DNA from: Calditrichota bacterium
Lineage (GTDB): Bacteria; Calditrichota; Calditrichia; Calditrichales; Calditrichaceae
Length of the DNA stretch: 64,000 bases
Direction: 5' to 3'
Assembly (NCBI GenBank): GCA_003854985.1
Contig: RQOG01000130.1
Span: 23,208-87,207 of the forward strand
Shown in pieces: positions 43,701 through 52,359 of the stretch (position 1 is its first letter; each line of letters starts with the position of its first letter). The notes under the pieces were generated by a model. It had not been told where the DNA came from. It ran no database searches and worked only from the letters and a program-made list of their open reading frames with translations. A program made the position numbers and the translations under genes.

Positions 43701-45914
43701 GGGATTGGTAAAATCAAGCGCCGCAAATTCGATCGAAAAATAATGATCTTCGTAAGATAAAGATATTTTAGATGAAGAATTAAGTCTTCCGGAATTGGGA
43801 ATACTTTTATCGAAAATCTTGAAGTCGGTGATAACGACGTTCGGTATACTTTCGTTTCTGGTAATATCGAGCGGATTGAATTTATTAAATCCGTTTATTC
43901 CTCCAAAATACAATTCACCATCAGACGTTTTAAGATAAGCACCGCCATTGAATTCATTACTCTGAAGTCCGTCCAGCACATTAAAATTCCTGAATACCGG
44001 CACATCCAGACGCGGATCAAATTTTGATAAGCCGCGGTTTGTACTCACCCAGATATATCCTTCCTGATCTTCCACAATGCCATAAATAACATCATTCGGC
44101 AAGCCATCCTTCATCTTAAAAACTGTAAATGTATCTTTATTCCGATCAAATCTGTTTAATCCGCTGAATGTTCCAACCCATAAGATGCCTCGCTGATCTT
44201 CCAGGATACAAAGCACTCTGTCGTTACTGAGGCTTTCCCGGTTTTTACGGTCAAACTGGTAGGACCGGACGGAATCTGTTTCCCTGTCGAAACAGTTAAG
44301 ACCGCCATAAGTGCCAATCCATAGTTTTTTATCACGGGTTTCATATAATGAACGGATACGATTATCGCTTAGCGAATTAGGAATATCAGGTATATTTTTG
44401 TAATGTACAATATCGCCGTTCTGCACATCCAATCGATCCAGTCCGTCCCAGGTACCGATCCAGATATATCCATCCGAGTCTTCATATAAAGCGCGTATGG
44501 CATCCGAACTGACACTTGAAGGATCGTTTTTATAATGTTGATACAGGGTAAAATTTTTTCTTTTGGGATCATACAAATTAAGCCCGCCGCCATCCGTTCC
44601 CAACCATATTCTGTTCTTTTTATCTGCTATTACTACCCGGACCACATCATGCGAAAGCGAATTTTTAGCCCGCGGATCGTGTCTAAAACTTGCGAAGGAT
44701 TTATTTTTAGGATTAAAGCGGCTTAATCCTTTATTAGTGCCACTCCAAATCATTCCGGATTTATCCTGCGCAAAAGCCCAGACATCATTGTAGACTAATG
44801 AATTTTTTACGGTCGGGTCGTGTACATAATGTTCAAAAACGCTGCTTTTTTGATCATACTTGTTAACCGCGCCCGCAAAACAGCCGATCCACATAATCCC
44901 GGATTTATCCTGATATATGTCCAGAATCTGACTGCTGTTCAACGTAGAGAAATCTGAGGGATCCGAACGTAATACGGTAAAACCTTTCCGGGAAGAATTA
45001 TAAATATTCAGGCCATCGTCCGTTCCTATCCATACTTTATCCTGGTTATTGATGACTATTTTATTAATTTTATTGCTGCTCAGGCTCGATTTATTTGACG
45101 GATCATAATAAAAATGCTTGAGCGTCTGGTTTGACAAATTATAACGAAATGCGCCGCTGGATTCGGTGCCGATCCACAAATTGTCTTTACGGTCTTCAAC
45201 GATTGTGGTAATGTTAAAATTAACAAGTACGAATAAAGCGGGGTAATTATCCAGATTATAATTAATTTTAAATTCAGCTGTATCAATCTGCCCGAGACCA
45301 TAACTGGTTCCTACCCATAAATTGCCCAGGCTGTCTTCATAGACCAGGTTGATTATTGTGCTTTTCTGCTGATTCTGATAGGCTTCGTCAAACGAAATTT
45401 TTCTGAAATCACTTTTATCCCGATTGTACAGGTTAACGCCTTTTCCCGTACAGACCCACATTCTTTCTTTGGAATCTATGAAAATATCTAAAATACTATT
45501 GTCAACAATCGAGCCCGGATCATCCGGATTATGCATAAACCTTTTAAAGGCATCGTTCTTCATGGTATAGCAGTTTAAACCGCCGCTTTGCGTGCCGATC
45601 CACAGACAGCCGAATTTATCTTCGATTATTTTGGATATCCATGTATCCGATAACGACGTGGAATCTCTGTTATCCGTAAGATAGATTTTTATATTACGTC
45701 CGTCATAACGATTCAAACCATCCTGAGTGCCGATCCATAAATAGCCGGTATGATCCTGAACTATTGAAAAAACGGTACTTTGCGACAACCCATCGTCAAT
45801 GGTTATTTCATCAAATTTATAATTAACCGATTGAGCGAATATTCCCGAAATCAATATCAGAGAATTAATGAGAATAATCCACAGATGTAATTGATAATTT
45901 TTTACGTGTTTCAT
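40770..45914 (-). CDS. Giant beta-propeller, GAF, PAS, Hpt/CheA-like hybrid sensor kinase
   Basis: 1714 residues. Signal peptide (1-27); two propellers built of about 13-14 Reg_prop repeats with the recurring WIGT ... GLNRYD pattern (about 35-690); a Y_Y_Y domain (about 735-800); one transmembrane helix (about 808-828); two GAF domains (about 868-1018 and 1065-1218); a PAS-like domain (about 1250-1370); an Hpt-like domain with HIIKGNS (His1449); and a CheA-like ATPase with RNSLHHGIETP (Asn1579), DDGRGIQ and GRGVGM. Periplasmic propellers of this kind sense glycans or other ligands in Bacteroidota hybrid systems, but those end in HisKA plus AraC regulators; here the output is CheA/Hpt-like with CheY and CheX. 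Confidence 0.88.
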   Translation of the reverse strand: MKHVKNYQLHLWIILINSLILISGIFAQSVNYKFDEITIDDGLSQSTVFSIVQDHTGYLWIGTQDGLNRYDGRNIKIYLTDNRDSTSLSDTWISKIIEDKFGCLWIGTQSGGLNCYTMKNDAFKRFMHNPDDPGSIVDNSILDIFIDSKERMWVCTGKGVNLYNRDKSDFRKISFDEAYQNQQKSTIINLVYEDSLGNLWVGTSYGLGQIDTAEFKINYNLDNYPALFVLVNFNITTIVEDRKDNLWIGTESSGAFRYNLSNQTLKHFYYDPSNKSSLSSNKINKIVINNQDKVWIGTDDGLNIYNSSRKGFTVLRSDPSDFSTLNSSQILDIYQDKSGIMWIGCFAGAVNKYDQKSSVFEHYVHDPTVKNSLVYNDVWAFAQDKSGMIWSGTNKGLSRFNPKNKSFASFRHDPRAKNSLSHDVVRVVIADKKNRIWLGTDGGGLNLYDPKRKNFTLYQHYKNDPSSVSSDAIRALYEDSDGYIWIGTWDGLDRLDVQNGDIVHYKNIPDIPNSLSDNRIRSLYETRDKKLWIGTYGGLNCFDRETDSVRSYQFDRKNRESLSNDRVLCILEDQRGILWVGTFSGLNRFDRNKDTFTVFKMKDGLPNDVIYGIVEDQEGYIWVSTNRGLSKFDPRLDVPVFRNFNVLDGLQSNEFNGGAYLKTSDGELYFGGINGFNKFNPLDITRNESIPNVVITDFKIFDKSIPNSGRLNSSSKISLSYEDHYFSIEFAALDFTNPLKNQYAYRMDGLDDQWIECGNRRFVSYTNLNGGTYTFYVRGSNNDEVWNPEPAVLEIYIQPPFWQTWWFQVSGILALVLIIFGYSRSRINRGRELRFRLEKEVNQRTIELKTSNESLVKAQREAQRMFSQAALLNEVGQRISSELDLNTLLNEIVTSVQGNFGYYNVMLLMVEEENKGLRLQSIAGGCEDIFTTELVVPNGEGMIGQAAFTQKTQLSNDVSTNQNFIRKGGELTKSELSIPIFIGNEIFGVLDIQSDELNAFDEADVNALETFSTQIASAINNARLYEKSQKELHERSKAEEALRKSRDTLLKAQREMHRRSTQAALLYEVGQRISSTLDLDILLNEIVASARDAFDYFNVMLLLYDAKKQGVSLKSISGGFEKSFPADLFLKLGEGMIGVTAKEKQTQLSNDISLDKNYVSKENDVTKSELSVPILNGAELIGVLDIQSDKTDAFDDVDVSTLETFSTQIAAAMTNANLYIKAQEELKERERAEQRLRESLESLESAKKDTDDIFQNIEEGLYLLNRDGAIGSQYSKSLEKILAEENLADRKLIDLLRHKIPDATMKSSQEFLSLMFREDVDEDMVRDLNPISEIELNFVDKKKVTTSSKFLSFKFKRIYDKTRKISGLICTIRDITGERSLAQQLEESEIQQKKQMEWMLSVLHIEAPLLQEFISGVKRELNTIDSSLQSSRKQENYAELLEEIYRSMHIIKGNSALLDLKFFTQSAHEFEEVIEQVREKKEISGSDFVPLILRLSDIRKMLKELEGLAERISQIHNNFRPKRSYESDLFKRSLANMVANLSRDMNKNAVIEMDEFDPNAIPFHYRLGVKEILIQLIRNSLHHGIETPDERKKVKKTLQGKLSLTTFTFDNRIGLKFRDDGRGIQMNKLKEKALADGKWKASELEKWDRSKIVNLIFEHGLSTSEKANHIAGRGVGMDIIKEKIKNMEGTIEIQFEENKFTEFVITLPSNRKRY

Positions 45915-46158
45915 GAATAAATTAAATTTGCCCTGTTTTATATTTCAGATCCAGCTTCAGTTCTTTTAAATAGCCGCATAAAAACCGCACATTTTCATGA
46001 TGACCAACGGGTTTTATATTCGTCCAAAGTTCTTAATACTTAACTTTTGATAACTATAAAAATAAAAGGAATTTAGGGGGTATTAGAAGCATTTATAGAT
46101 GCATTCCGGGAGCCATAAATTGTCACTTATTATGCGAAAATCAGATTTATTTTTGAAA

Positions 46159-46500
46159 TCATTCATTATTGAAAATACTTTTTAAAGATTCCTGAATATC
46201 ACCTTTTATAAAGTAGAGTTCGACTCCTTTTGCTCTTAACCTTTCTTGTCCTTTTTTCCCTATAAAAGAAGATATAATAATTTTACAATCACTAATTACG
46301 CCATAGACATCCAGCGTTTTTAAATGTTGCAGAGTGGTCTCATAAGGATTTTCTCTTTTTTCAACAAAGCTTAACCGCCCTTCACTGGTTAAAGCATAAA
46401 TATAAAAGTATTTTGCCATACCCAGCATTTTCTTAAAGATAGTAATACCATCATTTGTAGGAACAGCTATTAGTACAGGCTTTTCAGATTTTTTCATCAT
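46159..46500 (-). CDS. NifX/NifB-type dinitrogenase cofactor-binding domain protein
   Basis: 113 residues forming one Nitro_FeMo-Co domain (PF02579): IAVPTNDGITIFKKMLGMAKYFYIY, KIIISSFIGKKGQERL and a terminal GVELYFIKGDIQ strand. Stand-alone members occur widely outside nitrogen fixers and are thought to bind Fe-S or metal cofactors. No nif genes are nearby. It overlaps the methyltransferase gene by 17 bases, so both are expressed together. The start may be either of two adjacent ATGs (46500 or 46497). Confidence 0.88.
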   Translation of the reverse strand: MMKKSEKPVLIAVPTNDGITIFKKMLGMAKYFYIYALTSEGRLSFVEKRENPYETTLQHLKTLDVYGVISDCKIIISSFIGKKGQERLRAKGVELYFIKGDIQESLKSIFNNE

Positions 46501-47149
46501 TTTTTTTAGCGCTCAGTAGACGTATATATTTACCAAAATAATACTTTTCGGAAAAATCACCAAAGTTTTGTTTGGCCAAAATTTCTTTCCAATTTCTTTT
46601 AATAAAATCAAAAGCATATTTACACTCGATTGTTTTAAAGACGAAACGATGATGGAATGGCATTTTATCCATATCGAATTCCGCGAAATCAAGAATATGA
46701 AATACTCCACCAGGTTTTAAATGAATAAGAGCATTTTGAATAACGTTATTACGGATTTCATGCGGAAAGCCATGAATAACAAAACTTATAAAAACTTTAT
46801 CATAGATTTTTTTTAAATCAAATGGAATATCGATACGTTGATTGATAAACTCAACCCGCTTATCTCCTTTAAACTTGCGGTAAAACTGCCGTTCCATATG
46901 TTCCGAAATATCCAATCCGGTAATATGTCCATGCTCATTTAAATAACCGAGCATCAGCCTGGCATTCCTTCCGGTTCCGCAGCCTAAATCCAGGATGTGG
47001 CTATCGGGAAAAATTTCCATATTCCGGATAACTTTTTTGATGAATCCGCTGTATAGTCCCATTGAGCCAATATTCATTACTTTGTCATAATTTCTGGCGA
47101 CAACCCCTCTTATTTCAACTCCTGAATCAGGATATATTTTACCAGTCAT
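46484..47149 (-). CDS. Class I SAM-dependent methyltransferase
   Basis: 221 residues. The SAM motif is HILDLGCGTGRNARLML (about 53-69), followed by HITGLDISEHMERQF and a later LKPGGVFHILDF. The substrate is unknown; the fold is like small-molecule or UbiE-type methylases. AAAGGGAA precedes the ATG. The 3' end overlaps the NifX-like gene, a pairing seen in organisms that handle metal or arsenic compounds, though nothing here settles that. Confidence 0.88.
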   Translation of the reverse strand: MTGKIYPDSGVEIRGVVARNYDKVMNIGSMGLYSGFIKKVIRNMEIFPDSHILDLGCGTGRNARLMLGYLNEHGHITGLDISEHMERQFYRKFKGDKRVEFINQRIDIPFDLKKIYDKVFISFVIHGFPHEIRNNVIQNALIHLKPGGVFHILDFAEFDMDKMPFHHRFVFKTIECKYAFDFIKRNWKEILAKQNFGDFSEKYYFGKYIRLLSAKKNDEKI

Positions 47150-47489
47150 AAAAAATATTCCCTTTCTGTTAAACCCTTTTAAAAACCTTTGCCAATGAAC
47201 AGCTAGGTAAAACCCGTTTAAGCTTCACTTTCTGACAAGTGCACAAACTAGTGCCGAATATTTCTTTCCTCTTGGTTTTTCGCACTTTTCCATTTCAGAG
47301 TTTCACCAGTTTTCTTACCGTCTCTGCTTATTTTTTAATATCTTCCTGCCCATCATGTATAGAGGTTACCTGACATTTTCATACTGTACCGGCTTATTAT
47401 TTTCCGGAACATCGTTTATAACCCTATCGTTGGCGTGTATTCAAAGGTTTTGCAGTAAATTAAAAGTATTTTCATCAATAGTCCACCTA
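47150..47489. other. Gene-free stretch between the methyltransferase and MFS genes
   Basis: 340 bases with no open frame of useful length. Some minus-strand fragments look protein-like (for example NDVPENNKPVQYENVR, 47369-47416) but are broken by stops and frame changes, so a decayed gene is possible. No hairpin or promoter stands out. Confidence 0.4.
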
Positions 47490-48710
47490 TTACTTTTTAC
47501 AATCTATTTTTTTAATAAAATATACCGATGACAAAACAATAATCATGAATAACAGAAAGAAAGTTCTGAACCCATATTGAGCGATTATCCAACCGCCCGC
47601 AAGCGGTAAAATAGCAGGAAGAAGATTTCCTGCCCCTGCAAAACCTGCATATATTGCCCTGTTTTCCCTCCCCGAAACTTCAAGAAGCAAACCGTTCATG
47701 GTTATTGAGTATAACGAAAAAATCACACCGCCCATTATAAATATATACCTTAGTGCGTATTCATTATAAATTAGTAGTGTACTCAAAATAAGTAAAAGTG
47801 ATAAACTTACATTTAAATAAAGAAGCAAATTGTATTTTATTTTTCTTGCTATAAAAAACACAATTGTGCTCACCGATACTACGCCAATAACTTTAAAAAG
47901 CAAAAAATAACCCGTATCATCACTTTGTGTATTCAGAGTCTCTTTAGCATATAACATCACAAAAGGAAGAAAAGAAATAATAATACCCTGCGTATTTATA
48001 AAACCAAGAAGATAAGCCAATCTGGGATTTTCAGATAATTCCACTTTTAATATTTGAATAAATTTTTTAAATCCATTTATTTTTAAAACCGATGGTGAAG
48101 GCTCCTTTACTTTCCAAAATCCACCGGAAGCAATAAGAAGCAACGAACCTCCCATAAAAAACATGACTGCAAAATTAACAGGATAACCAAAGGCAATTAA
48201 TACTTTGCTAGCCAGAATAGCCGAGAATAAAATAACGCTGCCGGCTATAATTTGCTTAGCGGAAAAAAAAGTTTTTCTTCGTTCTGCATGAACGCTTTTA
48301 CCCAGTATATCAATATAACTGATATTTGAAAATGCTCCGCTAATTGCAAAAATTGTAATAAACAGAAAAATAAGCCAGAGTATGAGGGTTGATTGGTCAA
48401 CTTTTAAGTAGAACAGGATGAGCCCGAGAGCAAAAAGTGAAAGCACACGCAGATTTATACCCAGAAGAAGATATTTCTTTTTATATGTCTTATTACTGAT
48501 ATATGGAGCAAAAAACAGTTGGGTAAAGCTGGAACCTCCCATCAGGATAGCTGTCATAATACCAATATGTACCGCTTTGCCGCCCGACTCGATGAGCATC
48601 GCCGGAATAACCGTATCGACATCCATGAAATTTTGGGCAAAAGCTAAAAAACCCGCATGCCATAAAAAAGCATAAAAATTATTGTTGGATATTTTACGAG
48701 ATAAAGTCAT
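47490..48710 (-). CDS. MFS transporter
   Basis: 406 residues with about 12 hydrophobic helices split into two six-helix halves and a central basic loop (about 205-218). The N-terminal half has FLWHAGFLAFAQNFMDVDTVIPAMLIESGG and a SNKTYKKKYLLLG loop between helices 2 and 3, which fits the major facilitator fold. The substrate is unknown. It is AT-rich compared with the genes around it and stands alone between two decayed stretches, which hints at acquisition. Confidence 0.82.
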   Translation of the reverse strand: MTLSRKISNNNFYAFLWHAGFLAFAQNFMDVDTVIPAMLIESGGKAVHIGIMTAILMGGSSFTQLFFAPYISNKTYKKKYLLLGINLRVLSLFALGLILFYLKVDQSTLILWLIFLFITIFAISGAFSNISYIDILGKSVHAERRKTFFSAKQIIAGSVILFSAILASKVLIAFGYPVNFAVMFFMGGSLLLIASGGFWKVKEPSPSVLKINGFKKFIQILKVELSENPRLAYLLGFINTQGIIISFLPFVMLYAKETLNTQSDDTGYFLLFKVIGVVSVSTIVFFIARKIKYNLLLYLNVSLSLLLILSTLLIYNEYALRYIFIMGGVIFSLYSITMNGLLLEVSGRENRAIYAGFAGAGNLLPAILPLAGGWIIAQYGFRTFFLLFMIIVLSSVYFIKKIDCKK

Positions 48711-48812
48711 CTGGTAAATATTATTGATATTTGCAAGGTTAATATACTTTTTTTAATCAACAACAACGGATTATTCTTTTTTCCGGTAATTTGGACAATT
48801 ATGAATTTTTTT

Positions 48813-49043
48813 TCAAATTTTTAAAATAGTGATAATCCTGATGTTAAACTTTCTAAACTTCACCATGTTATTGTCTTTGTAGTCTTCTTTATTTTCATAA
48901 TTTTCCACTACATCGCGTATTTTTATAGTTGTAAATAAATATGATTTCGAGTTATATACGTTTTTAATATACTCTTGTAGCTCAGGATTATTTAATTTTA
49001 TATAATATGAATTCGATATAATTATTTTTTTGATATTTATTGA
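48813..49043 (-). pseudogene. 3' remnant of an unknown gene
   Basis: 76 codons open from an upstream stop to TGA at 48815-48813, with no start codon near the beginning. The translation looks genuine (for example IKLNNPELQEYIKNVYNSKS and IRDVVENYENKEDY) but belongs to no family I can name. It is very AT-rich. I read it as the truncated C-terminus of a lost gene; the rest of 48711-49122 shows nothing else. Confidence 0.4.
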
Positions 49044-49122
49044 TTAAATGGAAGATTTCTTTTCACTTCGTTCATAACTACTAAAGTGATTCATAACCAG
49101 GCAATTAAAAACTTACAAAGGA

Positions 49123-49518
49123 CTACTCATTATTTATTAATCCCTTTAGCCAGGCTTCGGCGGCCACCTTACTTTTAAAAACTCTTACCATTTCCGGCGA
49201 TCTGTAGGAATAACCTTCATACATTCGGGCCAGCCCAAAGGGCAATGGTCTTGAGGCATAAATGGCGACCTTGACCGCTGAAACATTGTTTTTTTCGTGC
49301 ACGGTTCTGGAATATTGCGCCAGTCGTCTCAGTCCGTCTGAAGAAATAGCCGAACCATCAACATCGCTGATATCCGACAGAAAATTCATACCGGGTATCC
49401 AATTGTCGCTTTCGTAAAAACTTTTCCAGGAATTAAATATCTCTTCATCGGTTATCTTTCCTGAATAGCGGCATAAAACATAACCCGGTTTATGATTAAC
49501 GGTAAAGGTGAGGGGCAT
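49123..49518 (-). CDS. STAS/SpoIIAA-like domain protein
   Basis: About 131 residues: LTFTVNHKPGYVLCRYSGKITDEEI, a FLSDISDVDGSAISSDGLRRL loop, and an end of VRVFKSKVAAEAWL. This pattern, a STAS-like fold without a clear phosphorylatable serine motif, is common in Chlorobi/FCB and proteobacterial genomes. Role unknown, perhaps lipid or partner binding. The ATG at 49518 has GGAG nine bases upstream; a longer frame to 49590 would add an unlikely Cys-rich start. Confidence 0.7.
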   Translation of the reverse strand: MPLTFTVNHKPGYVLCRYSGKITDEEIFNSWKSFYESDNWIPGMNFLSDISDVDGSAISSDGLRRLAQYSRTVHEKNNVSAVKVAIYASRPLPFGLARMYEGYSYRSPEMVRVFKSKVAAEAWLKGLINNE

Positions 49519-49747
49519 ACGCAGTATCTCCATGTAGTAACATTTATAAGATAACAAACATGAAAATATAAAACAATGCCACAAAGACAAGTTTTAATCG
49601 ATTAAATAGTCCTTATCACCCGCCAGATAAATCATTCTGACTGATTGAATTCTGCCTTCTAAATGCTATGACGATCTTCCGGGGAAAAATCGTGACTTCT
49701 GATTTCTCTTCGTTTTTTCTTTTACAAAAAAAATAATCAAACGTATT

Positions 49748-51084
49748 TTATTTTGTAAAATATCTTTCGGCAAAATTTATAAAAAACGGCCAGTTCGGCC
49801 CGACGGTGTGACCGCCGGCGTGCTGGCGAAATGCGATATCTCCGTCAATCAGCGTTGTTTCCTGAGGAGGAAATTCTGACGTGCCCAGACTCTTTTTACC
49901 TAAAAGTTCATACACTGGACCGGCATGAACACCCGCTAAAAACATACCTTTAGCGTCCACCCACGGTCCTTCCACATCCGGTGATCCTACGCTTATAAAC
50001 ACCGGCCGCGGTGCGCACAAAGCGACAAGTTGATGAGCATCGACCGGCAAATCCAGCGCAGTTAAAGGTCCTGCATATTTAATAAAGTTAGGGGCAAACC
50101 AGTGGTATTCTTCTGAAGAGGCCAGATTTTCCACCTGTTCTCCGAATATCCTGCGAAGGATTTTAGCCCCGCCGGCCCCGGATGAACCGATTAGTCCGAT
50201 AGCAAAACGTGAATCATAGGCCATGGTCACAAGCGCCGCTTTACCATATCTTGACAATCCTTCTATAACCACGTGTTTTTCGTCTATGTCGGGATTTGTT
50301 TCAAAATAATCCATAGCCCGGCTGGCACTCCAAGCCCAGGCGCGTAAGCGCCCCAATCATCGATTTTTCGGGGCTGTCCCTTATTCACAAGTCCGATTAT
50401 GCCCTGCCGCAACCCGGCGCCATTATCCGCCTGGACAGTGGTAGGAATTAAAATAGCGCATCCCCAGCCCTTTGCTAAAACCTGTTCTATCCATGTTGGA
50501 CCATCCGGCTCAGGCATTTTCCAGCCTTTAGGCAACATCCAGCCGAATTCCATTATAACCGGCACAGGTTCATTTATATTTTTGGGCGTCAATAGGATCA
50601 TTTGAATATCAACCGTAACTGCCGGGTATCGGGAATTATCTGCATGCCCGATGAGCTGTTGTACAGTAACCGGATAATCTCCTTCCACTTTATCTTTTTC
50701 GGAAATAATTTCCCATGAAACGGGCGGCGTGTCAGCGGGGACTCTGCCGTACATTTCCCTGTCAAATGCTTCGAACAGTTCGAGTTTACGCTTATTCCAT
50801 TCATCAGGTGTTTGGACAGGCTTGCCATCGTTAAAAATAAGAGGATCGGGCAGCGAGTCATAAATGGTGGCTTTTGATTCATCGGTATTGGCATAATTCG
50901 GCGCTTCGGGATTTCCGGACGGGCCGGGGCGAAGTTCGGTTATTCCTAACAGTTTCATCATCAGTTGATGATCTTCCTGGCTCAGTTGTTTTATCCGTTT
51001 CATCTCTTCGGGCGACCATTGGGCAAAAACCTGTGAAGCTAATAAGATGATTAAGAAGAATACAATGCCTGTTTTGTTAATCAT
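49748..51084 (-). pseudogene. CE15-like glucuronoyl/acetyl esterase gene with a frameshift
   Basis: Two frames join into one secreted esterase of about 445 residues. The first (from 51084) has a signal peptide ending QVFA and an alpha/beta-hydrolase N-terminal half with VIMEFGWMLPKG. It breaks after KIDDWGA; the second frame continues with LRAWAWSASRAMDYFETNP and holds the serine nucleophile in VIEGLSRYGKAA, a GxSRxGK motif typical of CE15 glucuronoyl esterases, and the late histidine in FRQHAGGHTVGP. One extra base at the run 50351-50354 would restore DDWGRLRAWAWS. Such enzymes cut ester links between lignin and glucuronoxylan. The ATG at 51084 has AAGGA six bases before it. Real mutation and base-call error are both possible. 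Confidence 0.8.
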
Positions 51085-51288
51085 AAGAAATCCTTTCATC
51101 TTTAAAATTAAAAATGATAGAAACTATGAAAAAAGTATAGCAATCATTAATTAAGTTAATCATAGTTCCACCGCGATCTGATTGAATCTAAAACTGTACT
51201 TTAATTTAAACGGTTTTTCAATCAGACAAAACTAATAAAAAATACTAAACCGGCACAAGGCCTAAGCAATTAAATGAATATTTCATAT

Positions 51289-52062
51289 TTATAAGACGCA
51301 GGTCATTCCAAAATTTACACTTAAACCATTAATATCCATAGGATAATAAATTTTTACATTTATACCATAAGTTTTATAGAACAACAAATGAGATTTCAAA
51401 AACCACCCTGAATAGTAAGAGTTATTGTAATTATTTCTATTCCAATAATAATTTATTGTTAGATTTTCGCGTTTTGAAAAAGAATAACTGATACCCGAAA
51501 AGAAAAAACCATAATTTTTCCCATAGCTTTTATTAATCTGATAATCAGTATTATAACCAAAATTAGCGTGAATTCTTTTGATAAACCCTACGCCGATATC
51601 ATAATGAAGAAGGGGAGAAAAGAAATATATTTCATTAGTACAAATTGTGCTTTTCTCTTTTGAAGAATTAATTGAAACTCCAAAATTGAATAAAAAATAT
51701 GAAGTATAAACAATATTAAAATCAGCATTTACAAAGTATATTGTTTCCTTAAAATCATTGCCTTTATATGCCATGCTTTCATATCCCTCACAAAATCTGG
51801 CGCTTTTTTGATGTATGAAGAGAGGGCTTAATTCCAACGTCAACATTCGCGATTTTTGGTCAAATATAATCAAGCTGAAACAAACGCCATCCGTCCTACC
51901 ATTTTTTGCACCTTCTTCAACGCCATAACTATAGTTGCTTTGAATTAGATCGACGCCGATCATAAAATTTAGTTTTGATGAATCTAAAGAAGCTGAATCA
52001 TCTATACTTTGAGCAAAAGATAAATTCAAAAACACAAAAACTATGAACAATATTTTATACAT
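51289..52062 (-). CDS. Hypothetical outer membrane or secreted protein
   Basis: 257 residues with a signal peptide ending SFAQ (about 18). The mature part is rich in aromatic residues and short alternating strands, such as SFSKRENLTINYYWNRNNYNNS, which suggests an outer membrane beta-barrel, though the C-terminus does not end in phenylalanine. No family recognised. It is AT-rich and flanked by intergenic gaps of 205 and about 300 bases. Confidence 0.6.
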   Translation of the reverse strand: MYKILFIVFVFLNLSFAQSIDDSASLDSSKLNFMIGVDLIQSNYSYGVEEGAKNGRTDGVCFSLIIFDQKSRMLTLELSPLFIHQKSARFCEGYESMAYKGNDFKETIYFVNADFNIVYTSYFLFNFGVSINSSKEKSTICTNEIYFFSPLLHYDIGVGFIKRIHANFGYNTDYQINKSYGKNYGFFFSGISYSFSKRENLTINYYWNRNNYNNSYYSGWFLKSHLLFYKTYGINVKIYYPMDINGLSVNFGMTCVL

Positions 52063-52300
52063 ACTGTAACTTTATAAATATTAAATCACATTACATAATC
52101 AAGGAACTAAGACATCAAAAGCCTGTTTCTGCTTTTACAATCCTAACAATCCTTGAACCCTTCACTATTCAAATAGGACTTTATGATTATAATAATCTCA
52201 TAACAAAATAACCGCATTTGTTTAAAAACACAATCAAAATTAATCTTTTTTATATAAATGGGGGAAAATCAGGATTACGGTATATACAGTTAACAGAAAT

Positions 52301-52328
52301 CGGGCTTTGTCTTTGAAAACAAAGCCCG
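52301..52328 (-). terminator. Hairpin after the GH51 gene
   Basis: CGGGCTTTGT and ACAAAGCCCG form a perfect 10-bp stem with an 8-base loop, about 30 bases past the GH51 stop codon. The minus-strand tail is only modestly T-rich (ATTTCTGTT), so termination strength is uncertain. Nothing else is visible in 52063-52359. Confidence 0.6.
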
Positions 52329-52359
52329 ACAAAAATTCCATACCTTAACAGGGACGTTT

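Noticed and set aside
47150..47489. A possible transposase or other gene remnant
   Set aside because: Only short broken protein-like pieces are seen; no family, terminal repeats or start could be supported.
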